Below are positions 27,738 to 36,620 of a DNA stretch of 64,000 nt, piece by piece (position 1 is the first letter of the stretch; each line of letters starts with the position of its first letter). Source of the DNA: Chitinophagaceae bacterium (GTDB lineage: Bacteria > Bacteroidota > Bacteroidia > Chitinophagales > Chitinophagaceae). The stretch lies in the NCBI GenBank assembly GCA_016720745.1, contig JADKKA010000022.1:372001-436000 (forward strand), written 5' to 3'. Below the pieces are notes generated by a model, which ran no database searches, had not been told where the DNA came from, and worked only from the letters and a program-made list of their open reading frames with translations. Both the position numbers and the translations under genes were made by a program.

Positions 27738-27881
27738 CTTGGTTCGTTTTCGGCTTAAAAATGGTGGTCATCCAGGATAGCCTTTGGGTAGATCTTACGG
27801 AGGATATGGGAAACGGTGGTTTCCGGAGATTGGGTTGGTGGTTAAGAGTGTAAACCTAGAAAAAAATAAGGGTAAATGCAA

Positions 27882-27911
27882 GCAAGGCCGCAAATTAATT
27901 TGCGGCCTTGC
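27882..27911. terminator. Perfect 30-bp palindrome, possible terminator of the PBP1A gene
   Basis: GCAAGGCCGCAAATT and its exact reverse complement form a stem of up to 13 bp with a 4-nt loop, 24 nt beyond the PBP stop on the minus strand. A T7 run follows after about 13 nt (minus strand), so it is a plausible though not classical intrinsic terminator. The rest of the 27738-27934 space holds nothing recognised. Confidence 0.5.
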
Positions 27912-27934
27912 GAACTGTATTACAGAATGTTACA

Positions 27935-30348
27935 TTAATTATTTTTTTTATCAAAGAGTCGTCTCAATAAACCTTTTTTCTTTTCAGGTTTATCGGCGGG
28001 TGTCCCAATCGGCACGGCATCATCATCTTTTTTATTGGCCGGGTTATTCTGAATTACTTTCTGGGTATCTTTTTTGGGCTTTGGATCATCTTCTACCGGT
28101 TTTGATTCCGGTCCGATTGGATCAGCAGGTCCATACTCGTTATAATCATCCTGGGTACCAACTCCCTGATCATCACCCTGTGCTTCCGGATTAGGGTCAT
28201 AGTCACTGATGATGATATCAGCACTGTTGATCTCGTTTTCCATTTCAGCGGGTTTGATAAACTTGGCGTTCTTTTCTATACCCAGGCTTTTGTTCTCCAG
28301 CACTTTTTTAAAGAAATATTCTGCAATAGGTCTGGCGATCCTGTTACCATCACCGGTGTTGCGCATGAAAGTATATTCAAAACCTACCCAGGAACCTGCC
28401 AGCAACTGCGGGGTGTAGCCAATAAACCAGGCATCCGCATTATCATCAGTCGTTCCGGTTTTGCCGCCCATTTCTGCAGCACCAACACGTGTGCGCATAC
28501 CGCGAGCCGTGCCTTTATCAACAGTACCCTGCATCATCCTGCACATGGTATAGGCCGTTACTTCACTTACCACTTCTTTACGGTTCACACTAAAGTCAAA
28601 TCTTTTAATCACATTTCCGTTCCGGTCTTCGATCCTGCTGATGCTATACGGTTTGGTGGAAAAACCTCTGCCGGCGAAATAGGTATAGCCCCAGAGCATT
28701 TCATACATGGAGAGGTCACAGGTACCCAGTGCAATGGAAGGGTAGGGCTTGATCGGGGTGGGGATATTGATTCTTTGCAGGAAGTCCACAAATTGTTTCG
28801 GTCCCACCTGTTTCATCAAATAGGCTGTAACACCATTCTTGGAAAAAGCAAGTCCGTTGGCCATGGTCATGGTTCCGCCACCAGCCTTTCTGCCGGAAGG
28901 TACCCAGCCATATCCTTCAAAGTACTGCGCAGCATTTTCACAATCTGTATCCGGGGTAAATCCACGTTCTTCCATGGCCTGTGTATACAAAAATGGTTTG
29001 ATGGTAGAACCCACCTGCCTTTTTGTTTTCAGGTTCACATGGTCATTCTTATAAGTTTTATAATTGATACCACCTACCCATGCTTTTACTTCACCGGTTA
29101 CAGGATCCATTGCCATAAAAGAGGCCTGTTCCATTTGCAGGTGGTACTTGATGGAATCCATAGGGGTCATCACCGTGTCTTTTTCCCTCCTGCTGTTCCA
29201 GGCAAAAACTTTCATAGGAACCTTCGTATCAAAACTGGTCCTGATTTCTTTATCACTTAAGCCATCTTCTGCCAGGTTCTTCCAGCGGTCTGATTCCTTG
29301 GCTGCTTTTTCCAGCAATTTTTCTCTTCCCTTCCAGTGCGAACCGTTTTTCATATCGTAGCGGGAATCAATACTTTTTTGCAGAAAAGTCATGTGCTGGG
29401 CCAGTCCTTCTTCTGCATATTGCTGCATCTGGACATTGACCGTGGTATAAATTTTTAAGCCGTCATCATAAATATCATATGGCTTGCCATTGGGTTTTTC
29501 CAGTCCTTTCAGGGCTTCCTTGATTTCTGATTTCAATACTTCCCTGAAGTAAGGGGCATAGCCTGTATTCTCATCCAGTTTCCGGTAATTCAGTTTAATG
29601 GGAAGGGCTTTTAATCTGGCCGCTTCTTCAGAACTGATCTTTCCGTTAATCTCCATCTGTTTCAATACCACATTCCTCCTGTCGAGTGCAGCTTTGGGAT
29701 TCCGGCGGGGGTTAAACGTATTGTTCGCTTTCAGCATGCCAACGAGCACGGCTGCTTCTTCCGTATTCAGGCGGTCGGGTTCTTTCTGAAAAAAGTGCGG
29801 GAAGCGTTGCGAATACCGTAGATATTATCTCCAAAGGGTACTGCATTCAGGTATAAAGTGATGATTTCTTCCTTGGTAAAATTTCTTTCCAGCTTAATGG
29901 CGATAATCCACTCCTTTAGCTTTTCCACTACCCGAAAAGCTTTGTTTTTACTTCCCTGTTCCAGCAGGGCCTTGGCCAGCTGCTGGGTAATGGTACTTCC
30001 TCCTCCCTGTTTACCGAGTGTGAAAACGGCCCGCAGGGTGGATTTAAAATCAATCCCGCTATGACTGTAAAATCGTTCATCTTCAGTGGCCACCAGGGCA
30101 TCAATCACATGGGGAGAGATATCCCGGTATTTTACATTGCTCCTGTTTCCTCTCTCTGTATAGTATTTCCCCATCAGGGTACCATCATCGGCATATACTT
30201 CCGAGGCCTGTAGAATAGAAGGGTTCTCCAGCTCTTCCAATGAAGGCATTTTTCCAAATACCCCGAAATTGGCAAGCAGGATTAAGATGATGACAGCGGC
30301 AAAACCGCCAAAGAAGATGCGCCAGAATATGCGAACTGCTTTTTTCAT
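27935..30348 (-). pseudogene. Class A penicillin-binding protein (PBP1A-like), split by a one-base frameshift
   Basis: The N-terminal part (30348 to 29767, 193 residues) has a membrane anchor and the transglycosylase motifs EDERFYSHSGID and GGSTITQQLAK, ending at ASRTFFRKNPTA. Adding one A to the A6 run at 29789-29794 restores RTFFQKEPDRLNTEEAAVLV and joins the second part (604 residues from the next in-frame ATG). That part has the transpeptidase motifs STIKPF (SxxK), SKNG (SxN) and KTGTT, and a charged Pro/Lys/Asp-rich tail. Together it is a full-length bifunctional peptidoglycan synthase of about 805 residues. Because such an enzyme is important and everything else is intact, a sequencing error is the best explanation. 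The gene lies downstream of sprE/porW. Confidence 0.88.
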
Positions 30349-30457
30349 ATGAAGGATTGGTTGTGGTTACCGGCCGCTCCGGAAACAGGTACCGAAATTA
30401 AGTAAAAGCCGGCCCGCCGGGAGAGGCCGGGGAATTAATTTTTTCACAAATCAGCCC

Positions 30458-33400
30458 TTAAAATTTACCGGGCAGGTATTGGTTCAGGAAAGTCCGGTAA
30501 ACTTCCATATCCGGGTTCGCTTTCAGGATGTCAAAATTACCATCGGTCATGATGAGGTAGCTGTATTTTCCGCCTTTCAGCCAGGGCAGGATTTCCGTGG
30601 CTGTTTTGGGTTTGGCAGCATCTATGTACTTTACGGCATCGGCTGCACTGGCAAAAGGAGCAATCATCAGGAAGCGGTTCTCCGTATCCAGCTGATAAAG
30701 GTCGACCGAATAGGTTTTGTTATAGTAAGTGTCTTTGTTATAGCGCACAAATGCATTCTTCGCTTCGTTTACAAAAACAGGATCCACTTTATTCAGTACC
30801 AGTACCACATAATGCGCCTCATTCGGATTGTAACTAAAGGCAGTATTATTTTTAACCGGTGGTTTCACCGCTATACTGTCTTTTGGAGTGGTAGGAGGTG
30901 GTTGAATAACAGCTACAGGCGGTTTGTTTGTGGTACTGTCAGCTTTTGGCTGTGGAGGCTTCACGGCTACCGGTGTAATGGTTCTGCCAATCGTTGAATC
31001 GGTGGCACGGGTAACAACCATATTCTGTAATTCGTATTCAATCTGTGTCCTTCTGTTCAGCACATCAATCAATCGTCTGGCTTTTGGAATCAGCGGGTTG
31101 CCGGAAAACTGGTTGATGATATCATTCAGCGTACGGATAGCAGCAGAATCATTTCTTTGCTTCACATAGTATACGGATTCTATATACAGTAACTGGGGTG
31201 TCCAGTAGTTCCTGCCATATTTTTCGTCAGCTGCTTTTTTACTTTGCAGGGCTTCTTCAAATTTTCCTTCGATAAAGAGGTCATAAATATCCTCATAAGT
31301 TTTGGTGGCCACTTCTTTCTCCGTCAGCAGGGGGTTCTTTCCGGTGGTCACGATATTGGTCAGGTTACTGGAAGCATATTTGGCCGACATCAGTTGTTTG
31401 ATGGCAGCAGCCCTGGCTGTTTCTCCCTGCTTATTATAGCAATAATAAAGATTGAACAACACTTCATCCATGGGCTCAAAAGCAGTGAATCGGGTCCTGA
31501 GTTTTTCCAGTGTTTCAGTACCGGCCTGGCAGTCTTCTATTTCCTGGATATACGCTTTGCCCAACAGGAACATGGCTTCCTGTAAGGAGTCATTTGATTT
31601 TTTAAGTCCCTCCTCATTGAGCGGAAGCTTTTCATACAATGCATCAAAACTCAGTTCGGTGGCGCCCTGCCCGGCATTACCATTCTGTGCCGTGGCACCG
31701 GAATTACCCATGCCCGCTGGTTGACCGGTCATGCCAATGATGGCCGCACTTCTTCTCCAGTTGTCTACATTGGGCCGGTTTCCCCATTTGGAACGGAATT
31801 CACTCAGTCCCCTTGTTTTGGATGCCGTATTATAAAAATACCATTCTCCTTTTGGCGGATTATTACCGGTAGGGAAGAGGTTATTATTGGGAAGCGCAAT
31901 CGGGTTGGTCAGCGGATTCTTGTTATCATCTTTTAATCCCTGTTCCTTGCGCAGCCTTTTCACCAGTTGTTTTACAAAATCTTTTCGTTCTTCTTCCGGC
32001 ATGGCAGCGATTCTTTGCAGGCTGTCCTGCCGGTATACCACTTCCGCATTGCTGGCAATGATACCCAGTGATCGCTTACGGGAACCGATCAGGGCAGTGT
32101 CTTTTAAAGCGGGATCTCCGATATTGATACTGTCGTAATAATTATAGGACTGACGGTATAATTTTTTGGCAAATGATAATTCTGCCAGTTGCAAAAATGC
32201 TTTGTTTCGCTGGGAGGGATCATTGCCCGGGTACTGGGTACTTTTTTTCAGCATGCTGATCGCGGCATCCACATTACCGGCATCCAGCATCATCTGGGCA
32301 GCCATATAGTAAATGATATCGCGGTACTCCTCGTATTTTTCTCTTTTGGCCATTTTCGCCAGATCTTCCGCCCGCTTCTCAATGCTTTTTTTATCACCAT
32401 CCCGGTCGGCCCGTATGTTAGCCAGACGGGCATAGATTTCCAGCACCAGGTCCGTGGTATGACTGATAACCTTGTTATAATATTTTTCAGCTTCTGTATA
32501 ATTTTTACCCAGCTCAAATAATTGGGCCGCCAGGTATTCCCACCTTGCTTTCTCCTGGAGATTGCCGGCATTGCTCAGGGCCTGGGTTAAATGGACCGCT
32601 GCACTGTCCCACATACTGTTTTTATAAAACCAGTAGGCCTGTACTTCATGCAGGTCGTTTTGCAGTCTTTTAGGAAAGGCAGGATCATTCTTCAGGGTAA
32701 CGATTAAACTGGCTGCTTCTGCAAACTGGTCCTGGGCCAGGAAGGTCCTTATCTGCCAGATAAAAGCATCATTTCGGCTGGGTGGTTCAGAGAGTATTTT
32801 TTTGATGATACTCTTTTTTTCCTTGGTGGCGATACTGAGGGCCGAATTGCCATCCCGGCCGCTGCCGATCGTGAGATAATACCCATCCTTTTCCTTGGGG
32901 GCAAAAGCATAATTGATGAACTGGAACATCAGGTAGGCCGAATCGAATTTCTTTTGCAGGTAGAAGGAAGCCCCCCAAAGCAGGTATAAATTATCCACCC
33001 AGTCGCCTCGCAGGTCATGCAGGGCAATACCACTGGAAGATTTATAGGTGATGGAGTCCAGCTGAATTGAGTCGCCCGCCGTAACATCCAGGGTATAATT
33101 GTAAAAGGGGAGGAGACGGGAATAATCATCCCGGAAAGATTCCTTGGCTCTTTCCAGCACCTCGTTCAGTTTGTTATTGGCATTGAAATAGTAATTAAAG
33201 TGTGTAACTGTGTTCTGCATGAACCTTTTAGGTAGTCCAAATTTGCCCTGATCTGATTTCTCTGAGCGGAGCACCCGCTCATCGTATTCCTGGGGTTTTT
33301 TGATATCAAAAGCAAAGCCCATCTGTCCGGATGACTGGAGACCCAACAGACAAAGGAGGAGGCTGAAAGTGGCAGTTACAGTATGTTGGATGGGTCGCAT
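30458..33400 (-). CDS. SprE/PorW-like type IX secretion component (TPR protein)
   Basis: 980 residues from the ATG at 33398-33400 (a TTG four codons upstream is disregarded). A signal peptide (ending SSGQ) is followed by TPR-like helices over most of the protein: for example YLAAQLFELGKNYTEAEKYY and FLQLAELSFAKKLYRQSYNY. A central Asn/Gly/Pro-rich region (about 480-580) and a Pro/Thr-rich linker (about 820-870) precede a C-terminal alpha/beta domain (HYVVLVLNKVDPVFVNEAKN, YSYLIMTDGNFDILKANPD). This layout is that of SprE/PorW, a periplasm-facing protein needed for T9SS and gliding in Bacteroidota. It lacks an obvious lipobox. The T9SS cargo genes nearby fit this assignment. Confidence 0.82.
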   Translation of the reverse strand: MRPIQHTVTATFSLLLCLLGLQSSGQMGFAFDIKKPQEYDERVLRSEKSDQGKFGLPKRFMQNTVTHFNYYFNANNKLNEVLERAKESFRDDYSRLLPFYNYTLDVTAGDSIQLDSITYKSSSGIALHDLRGDWVDNLYLLWGASFYLQKKFDSAYLMFQFINYAFAPKEKDGYYLTIGSGRDGNSALSIATKEKKSIIKKILSEPPSRNDAFIWQIRTFLAQDQFAEAASLIVTLKNDPAFPKRLQNDLHEVQAYWFYKNSMWDSAAVHLTQALSNAGNLQEKARWEYLAAQLFELGKNYTEAEKYYNKVISHTTDLVLEIYARLANIRADRDGDKKSIEKRAEDLAKMAKREKYEEYRDIIYYMAAQMMLDAGNVDAAISMLKKSTQYPGNDPSQRNKAFLQLAELSFAKKLYRQSYNYYDSINIGDPALKDTALIGSRKRSLGIIASNAEVVYRQDSLQRIAAMPEEERKDFVKQLVKRLRKEQGLKDDNKNPLTNPIALPNNNLFPTGNNPPKGEWYFYNTASKTRGLSEFRSKWGNRPNVDNWRRSAAIIGMTGQPAGMGNSGATAQNGNAGQGATELSFDALYEKLPLNEEGLKKSNDSLQEAMFLLGKAYIQEIEDCQAGTETLEKLRTRFTAFEPMDEVLFNLYYCYNKQGETARAAAIKQLMSAKYASSNLTNIVTTGKNPLLTEKEVATKTYEDIYDLFIEGKFEEALQSKKAADEKYGRNYWTPQLLYIESVYYVKQRNDSAAIRTLNDIINQFSGNPLIPKARRLIDVLNRRTQIEYELQNMVVTRATDSTIGRTITPVAVKPPQPKADSTTNKPPVAVIQPPPTTPKDSIAVKPPVKNNTAFSYNPNEAHYVVLVLNKVDPVFVNEAKNAFVRYNKDTYYNKTYSVDLYQLDTENRFLMIAPFASAADAVKYIDAAKPKTATEILPWLKGGKYSYLIMTDGNFDILKANPDMEVYRTFLNQYLPGKF

Positions 33401-33547
33401 TTTCGTGCGCAATCTAAAGTCTTATTAACTGAATTTCAAATAATTTAGTATAAAACTAAGGCAATTTTTGGCAGGTTTTTTTATCCCCGGGGAGGGCTGG
33501 CAAAAGCAATCTCCAATGCTTACCTTTAATCCCCTTAATACTTGGTT

Positions 33548-33943
33548 ATGGTAAAATTAGATGCAGGCACCACCCTGAAACGGCTTCGAAACCGGTACCG
33601 GCTGGTGGTGATGAATGATGACACTTATGAGGAAGTGGTGACCTTTAAGTTGTCCAGACTGAGCGTTTATATCATGTTGAGCACAATATTTGTAGTGTTA
33701 GTGGGACTCACCGTCGCCCTCATCGTTTTCACACCTCTGAAGTATTATATACCCGGTTCCGGAACGAATTACAAGTCCGTATCCGAGCTAAAACAGCTGA
33801 AATACCAGGTCGATGAACTGGAAAGGAAAAATGCCCAGAATACACAGTATATTGAAAGATTAAAAACAGTGCTTAGTGGCACAGCGGTTCAACTGGATAC
33901 CACCCGTTTGAACCTGCCGCCCGCTGAAATTTCTAACGATTAA
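33548..33943 (+). CDS. M23-peptidase-like N-terminal stub (membrane helix plus coiled coil, no catalytic domain)
   Basis: 131 residues from the ATG at 33548-33550; a TTG two codons earlier is less likely. The start (LKRLRNRYRLVVMNDDTYEE) and the transmembrane part followed by FTPLKYYIPGSG are like the N-terminus of Bacteroidota M23 peptidases that sit beside bactofilin genes. A short coiled coil (LKQLKYQVDELERKNAQNTQ) follows. The protein then ends where the M23 domain should be, and bactofilin starts 11 nt later, so there is no room for it. It is either a degenerate M23 gene that kept its membrane and coiled-coil role, or a family of its own. Confidence 0.7.
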   Translation: MVKLDAGTTLKRLRNRYRLVVMNDDTYEEVVTFKLSRLSVYIMLSTIFVVLVGLTVALIVFTPLKYYIPGSGTNYKSVSELKQLKYQVDELERKNAQNTQYIERLKTVLSGTAVQLDTTRLNLPPAEISND

Positions 33944-33954
33944 CCAACATACTT

Positions 33955-34365
33955 ATGTTCAATGCCAAAAACAAAACCGACAATGCCGGCCCTGCGCCAG
34001 CCGGCAATGGTACAACCCTGATCAGTGCCGGAACGGTACTCAAGGGTGATATCAAAAGCAATGGCGATTTGCGGATTGATGGAACCATTTATGGGAATAT
34101 CAGCAGCAATGCCAAAATTATTGTAGGAGCCAATGGCGTGGTGGAAGGTGATATCACCGGTAACCAGGCCGATATTGTAGGAAAAGTTTCCGGTGATATC
34201 CGGGCCAAGGAAATCCTGCAACTGCGTGGGGAGTCGGTGGTAACCGGTAACCTTTATGCGGGCAAACTACAGGTGGAGCCCTCTGCCACTTTCAACGGTC
34301 AGTGCCATATGGGGGCCAATGTGGTAGAGATGAACAGCAATGAACAACAAGCAGCCGCCAGATAA
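33955..34365 (+). CDS. Bactofilin (polymer-forming cytoskeletal protein)
   Basis: 136 residues. Bactofilins self-assemble into filaments of right-handed beta helix and scaffold cell-wall or shape proteins. The core has the hallmark GDIKSNGDLRIDGTIYGNIS, then repeated GxVxGDI-type turns (GVVEGDITGNQADIVGKVSG, VVTGNLYAGKLQVEPSATFN). Disordered N- and C-termini flank it, as usual. It follows the M23-like stub by 11 nt and overlaps the AtpZ-like gene by 26 nt, suggesting one operon. Confidence 0.93.
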   Translation: MFNAKNKTDNAGPAPAGNGTTLISAGTVLKGDIKSNGDLRIDGTIYGNISSNAKIIVGANGVVEGDITGNQADIVGKVSGDIRAKEILQLRGESVVTGNLYAGKLQVEPSATFNGQCHMGANVVEMNSNEQQAAAR

Positions 34366-34585
34366 AAAAGAAGAATCCCTCAGTAACCGCCAGTTCCTGA
34401 TGCGCTATGCCGGAATGGGCACCCAGTTCCTGGTGGCCATTGGCCTCGGTGTATTTGCCGGTTTAAAAGCCGACAAATGGCTGCATACATCTCCATTGCT
34501 GGCCTGTGTCTTACCTTTGCTCATCCTGTCGGCCCTTTTTTACCGGCTCTTCAGGGAAACCAGCAGAAAGAACACCCATGAATAA
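34340..34585 (+). CDS. AtpZ/AtpI family small membrane protein
   Basis: 81 residues with two predicted membrane helices (about 27-45 and 50-68), starting with a hydrophilic MNNKQPPDKKEESLSNRQF. The pattern AGMGTQFLVAIGLGVFAGLK and ADKWLHTSPLLACVLPLLIL is that of AtpZ/AtpI-type F-ATPase accessory proteins, which help c-ring assembly or Mg2+ supply. It overlaps bactofilin by 26 nt and the next gene by 8 nt. The expected atpB is not next to it in this window. Confidence 0.8.
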   Translation: MNNKQPPDKKEESLSNRQFLMRYAGMGTQFLVAIGLGVFAGLKADKWLHTSPLLACVLPLLILSALFYRLFRETSRKNTHE

Positions 34586-34979
34586 AGCAGCTTTACAACC
34601 CATCAGACCGCTGATTCTTGTTTTTATAGTAATCTCCGCATTTGGGATCATTGGTAAAGACTGGCTCCTGAAAAACGGGATCAGTCAGGATTTACTGATC
34701 TATGGTAACCTGCTTTTATTCGTAGTAACATTCGGGGCTTATTATATCAATACAAGCAGCCTTCGGTCCTCCAACCCCAATGCACCGGTACGCGGCATGT
34801 ATGCCGGGTTCATGATCAAATTTTTCCTGATTGCCCTGGCCGCTTTTATCTATATCATGATTGCCAAAAAACAGGTCAATAAACCAGGACTGATGATCCT
34901 GGCCGGTTTGTATATTGTTTACACTGCACTTGAAACCAAGGCCCTGATGCAACTGGCCAACGCTAAAAAGAATGCCTAA
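34578..34979 (+). CDS. Small integral membrane protein next to AtpZ (possible ATP synthase accessory)
   Basis: 133 residues from the ATG at 34578, overlapping the AtpZ stop by 8 nt. About four membrane helices are visible (ILVFIVISAFGIIGKDW-like, LLIYGNLLLFVVTFGAYYI, AGFMIKFFLIALAAFIYIMI and LMILAGLYIVYTALETKALM). In Bacteroidota genomes a protein of this kind commonly sits between AtpZ/AtpI and atpB and is thought to be ATP-synthase related. Here it is followed by a SprT-like gene instead. The name is by neighbourhood only. Confidence 0.65.
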   Translation: MNKAALQPIRPLILVFIVISAFGIIGKDWLLKNGISQDLLIYGNLLLFVVTFGAYYINTSSLRSSNPNAPVRGMYAGFMIKFFLIALAAFIYIMIAKKQVNKPGLMILAGLYIVYTALETKALMQLANAKKNA

Positions 34980-35601
34980 AAAGGAAGTGCCCGTTGATCA
35001 CCTGCAGCATTATCTCCCTCCGGGAACGGGGGAGCAGGTCATGACTTATCTCCATCAGTATAAAGTCCACCTGACCATTACCCGCGGACGAAAAACTATT
35101 CTCGGCGATTACCGGCACCGCACGCATTATGATGCCCACCGGATCAGTGTGAATGGAAACCTCAATGCCTATTCATTTCTGATTACGCTATTGCATGAAC
35201 TGGCCCATCTGCTCACTTTTGAAGCCCATACAAATCGGGTACAGGCACATGGAGCGGAGTGGAAAAAAATCTATGGTGAGCTGCTGTTTCGGTTTTTACA
35301 GCATAAAATATTTCCTGCTGATATTGAAAAGGAACTGATGCAGTCCCTGCATAACCCGGCCGCCAGCAGTTGTGCCGAAGAAGGTCTTTTAAGAGTGTTG
35401 AGAAATTATGATGAGAAAAAGGAAGGCCATCATTTACTGGAGGAACTTCCCTTCGGAGCTCTCTTCAGCATTGCAGACGGCCGCATTTTCAGAAAAGGAG
35501 AAAAACTACGCAAACGTTTCAAATGCGAGGAAGTAAAAACCAAGAAGTGGTATTTGTTTAGTCCGGTGTATGAAGTGAGGCGAGTGGCTTGTGGCGAGTA
35601 G
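34972..35601 (+). CDS. SprT-like domain metalloprotein
   Basis: 209 residues. The zinc motif is LLHELAHLLTFE (HExxH) followed by a third His in VQAHGAEWKKIYGEL, as in SprT/Spartan/Wss1-type proteins, which in eukaryotes cleave DNA-protein crosslinks; the bacterial role is unclear. The C-terminal half holds no complete Cys4 zinc ribbon. The start overlaps the previous stop by 8 nt. The last codons (EVRRVACGE) are encoded by the beginning of a GCGAGTGG repeat array, so the native end was probably altered by repeat expansion or insertion. Confidence 0.82.
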   Translation: MPKKEVPVDHLQHYLPPGTGEQVMTYLHQYKVHLTITRGRKTILGDYRHRTHYDAHRISVNGNLNAYSFLITLLHELAHLLTFEAHTNRVQAHGAEWKKIYGELLFRFLQHKIFPADIEKELMQSLHNPAASSCAEEGLLRVLRNYDEKKEGHHLLEELPFGALFSIADGRIFRKGEKLRKRFKCEEVKTKKWYLFSPVYEVRRVACGE

Positions 35602-35816
35602 GGAGTGGCGAGTGGCGAGTGGGGGTCGGCGAGTAGGGATTATGGTTGGATTGTTGATAGATACTTCTTCATTCTTATTTCATTTGCTCATCTGTTCTTA
35701 TTTCAGGGAGTGGGGCAGTCTGTCAGTCTATCAGTCTGTCAGTCGATCAGTCATCAGTCAACAGTCTTCAGTCAACAGTCTTCAGTCTTCAGTCGACAGT
35801 TTTCAGCCAGGAGTAC
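35577..35816. repeat. GCGAGTGG octamer and CAGTC heptamer arrays
   Basis: The region holds GCGAGTGGCGAGTGG-type units (35577-35640) starting inside the SprT-like gene, an AT-rich centre, and CAGTCTATCAGTCTGTCAGT-like plus CAGTCTTCAGTCAA-like units (35714-35806) ending at the stop of the GNAT gene. No gene is seen between. Confidence 0.75.
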
Positions 35817-36320
35817 TTAATCAGCGTTCACTTGTTCGGGGATTTTCATTTTCATCCATAAACTGCAACCGGTATGACCACTGTTACCCATGGGAGCGGG
35901 GAGATATTCAAATCCGAATTTGGCATATACCTGCAGTGCCTGTCTTAACTCAGGCATGGTTTCAAGGTAGATGTACTGATAACCTGATTCCTTCGCTTTA
36001 GCAATACATTTTTCAATCAACAGCCTGCCCAGGCCAATGCCTCTTGCTTTCGGGAGCAAATACATTTTCACCAGTTCACAGGTATCAGGTGGCAAACCTG
36101 CAGTTGGAAAAATACCGGCACCTCCTGCCAGTTCATCATTGAGTTCCGCAACAAAATAATAAGAGCCTTTTGCCGTAAATACTTCCGATAAATAATCCGT
36201 GCTGGCATCATAATAAACCGTTCCGGGATGATTAGCCCCGAATTCAGCCAAAGTGCTTTTGATGATATGTGCTAACTGTGCATTATCTGCTGCCTGAATG
36301 GATCGGATATGTGGAGTCAT
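35817..36320 (-). CDS. GNAT family N-acetyltransferase
   Basis: 167 residues. A single GNAT fold with the acetyl-CoA loop LLPKARGIGLGRLLI (residues about 87-101), LVKMYLLP leading strand, and QVYAKFGFEYLP near the C-terminus. The start HIRSIQAADNAQLAHIIKST is typical of amino-acid or small-amine acetyltransferases. The substrate is unknown. Repeat arrays lie directly at both ends of the gene; the stop codon is in the array boundary. A TATCTTTA near-consensus -7 box lies just before the ATG (4-nt gap). Confidence 0.88.
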   Translation of the reverse strand: MTPHIRSIQAADNAQLAHIIKSTLAEFGANHPGTVYYDASTDYLSEVFTAKGSYYFVAELNDELAGGAGIFPTAGLPPDTCELVKMYLLPKARGIGLGRLLIEKCIAKAKESGYQYIYLETMPELRQALQVYAKFGFEYLPAPMGNSGHTGCSLWMKMKIPEQVNAD

Positions 36321-36335
36321 GGTGTAAAGATAAAC

Positions 36336-36617
36336 AGTCTTCAGTCTTCAGTCTTCAGTCGACAGTCGACAGTCGTCAGTCGTCAGTCGAGAGTCGAGAG
36401 TCGAGAGTCGAGAGTCGTTTAAAAAGAGGCGGAAGTTATAAAAACGAACGGATCGGGTATCTACAACTTCTCAACCTCTCAACTTCTCAACCCCTCAACT
36501 TCTCAACCCCTCAACTTCTCAACCCTATTAACCACCCCCCACTCGCCAACCCCACTAGCCACTCCCCACTAGCCACTCGCCACTTGCCACTCGCCACTAG
36601 CCACTAGCCACTCGCCA
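36336..36617. repeat. Composite interspersed element, copy 1
   Basis: In order: a CAGTC/GAGTC heptamer array (36336-36418), a unique core (36414-36467, with GTCGTTTAA, AGGCGGAAGTT and AAAACGAACG), an array of CTCAACTT-type units (36468-36525), and an array of GCCACTCGCCAC-type octamers (36533-36617). The same order and a related core recur at 55.5 kb and, inverted, at 39.7 kb. No gene lies in it. Confidence 0.8.
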
Positions 36618-36620
36618 ACA

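Noticed and set aside
36336..36617. CRISPR-like array
   Set aside because: Units are 7-10 bp and nearly contiguous, without spacers of constant length or cas genes.
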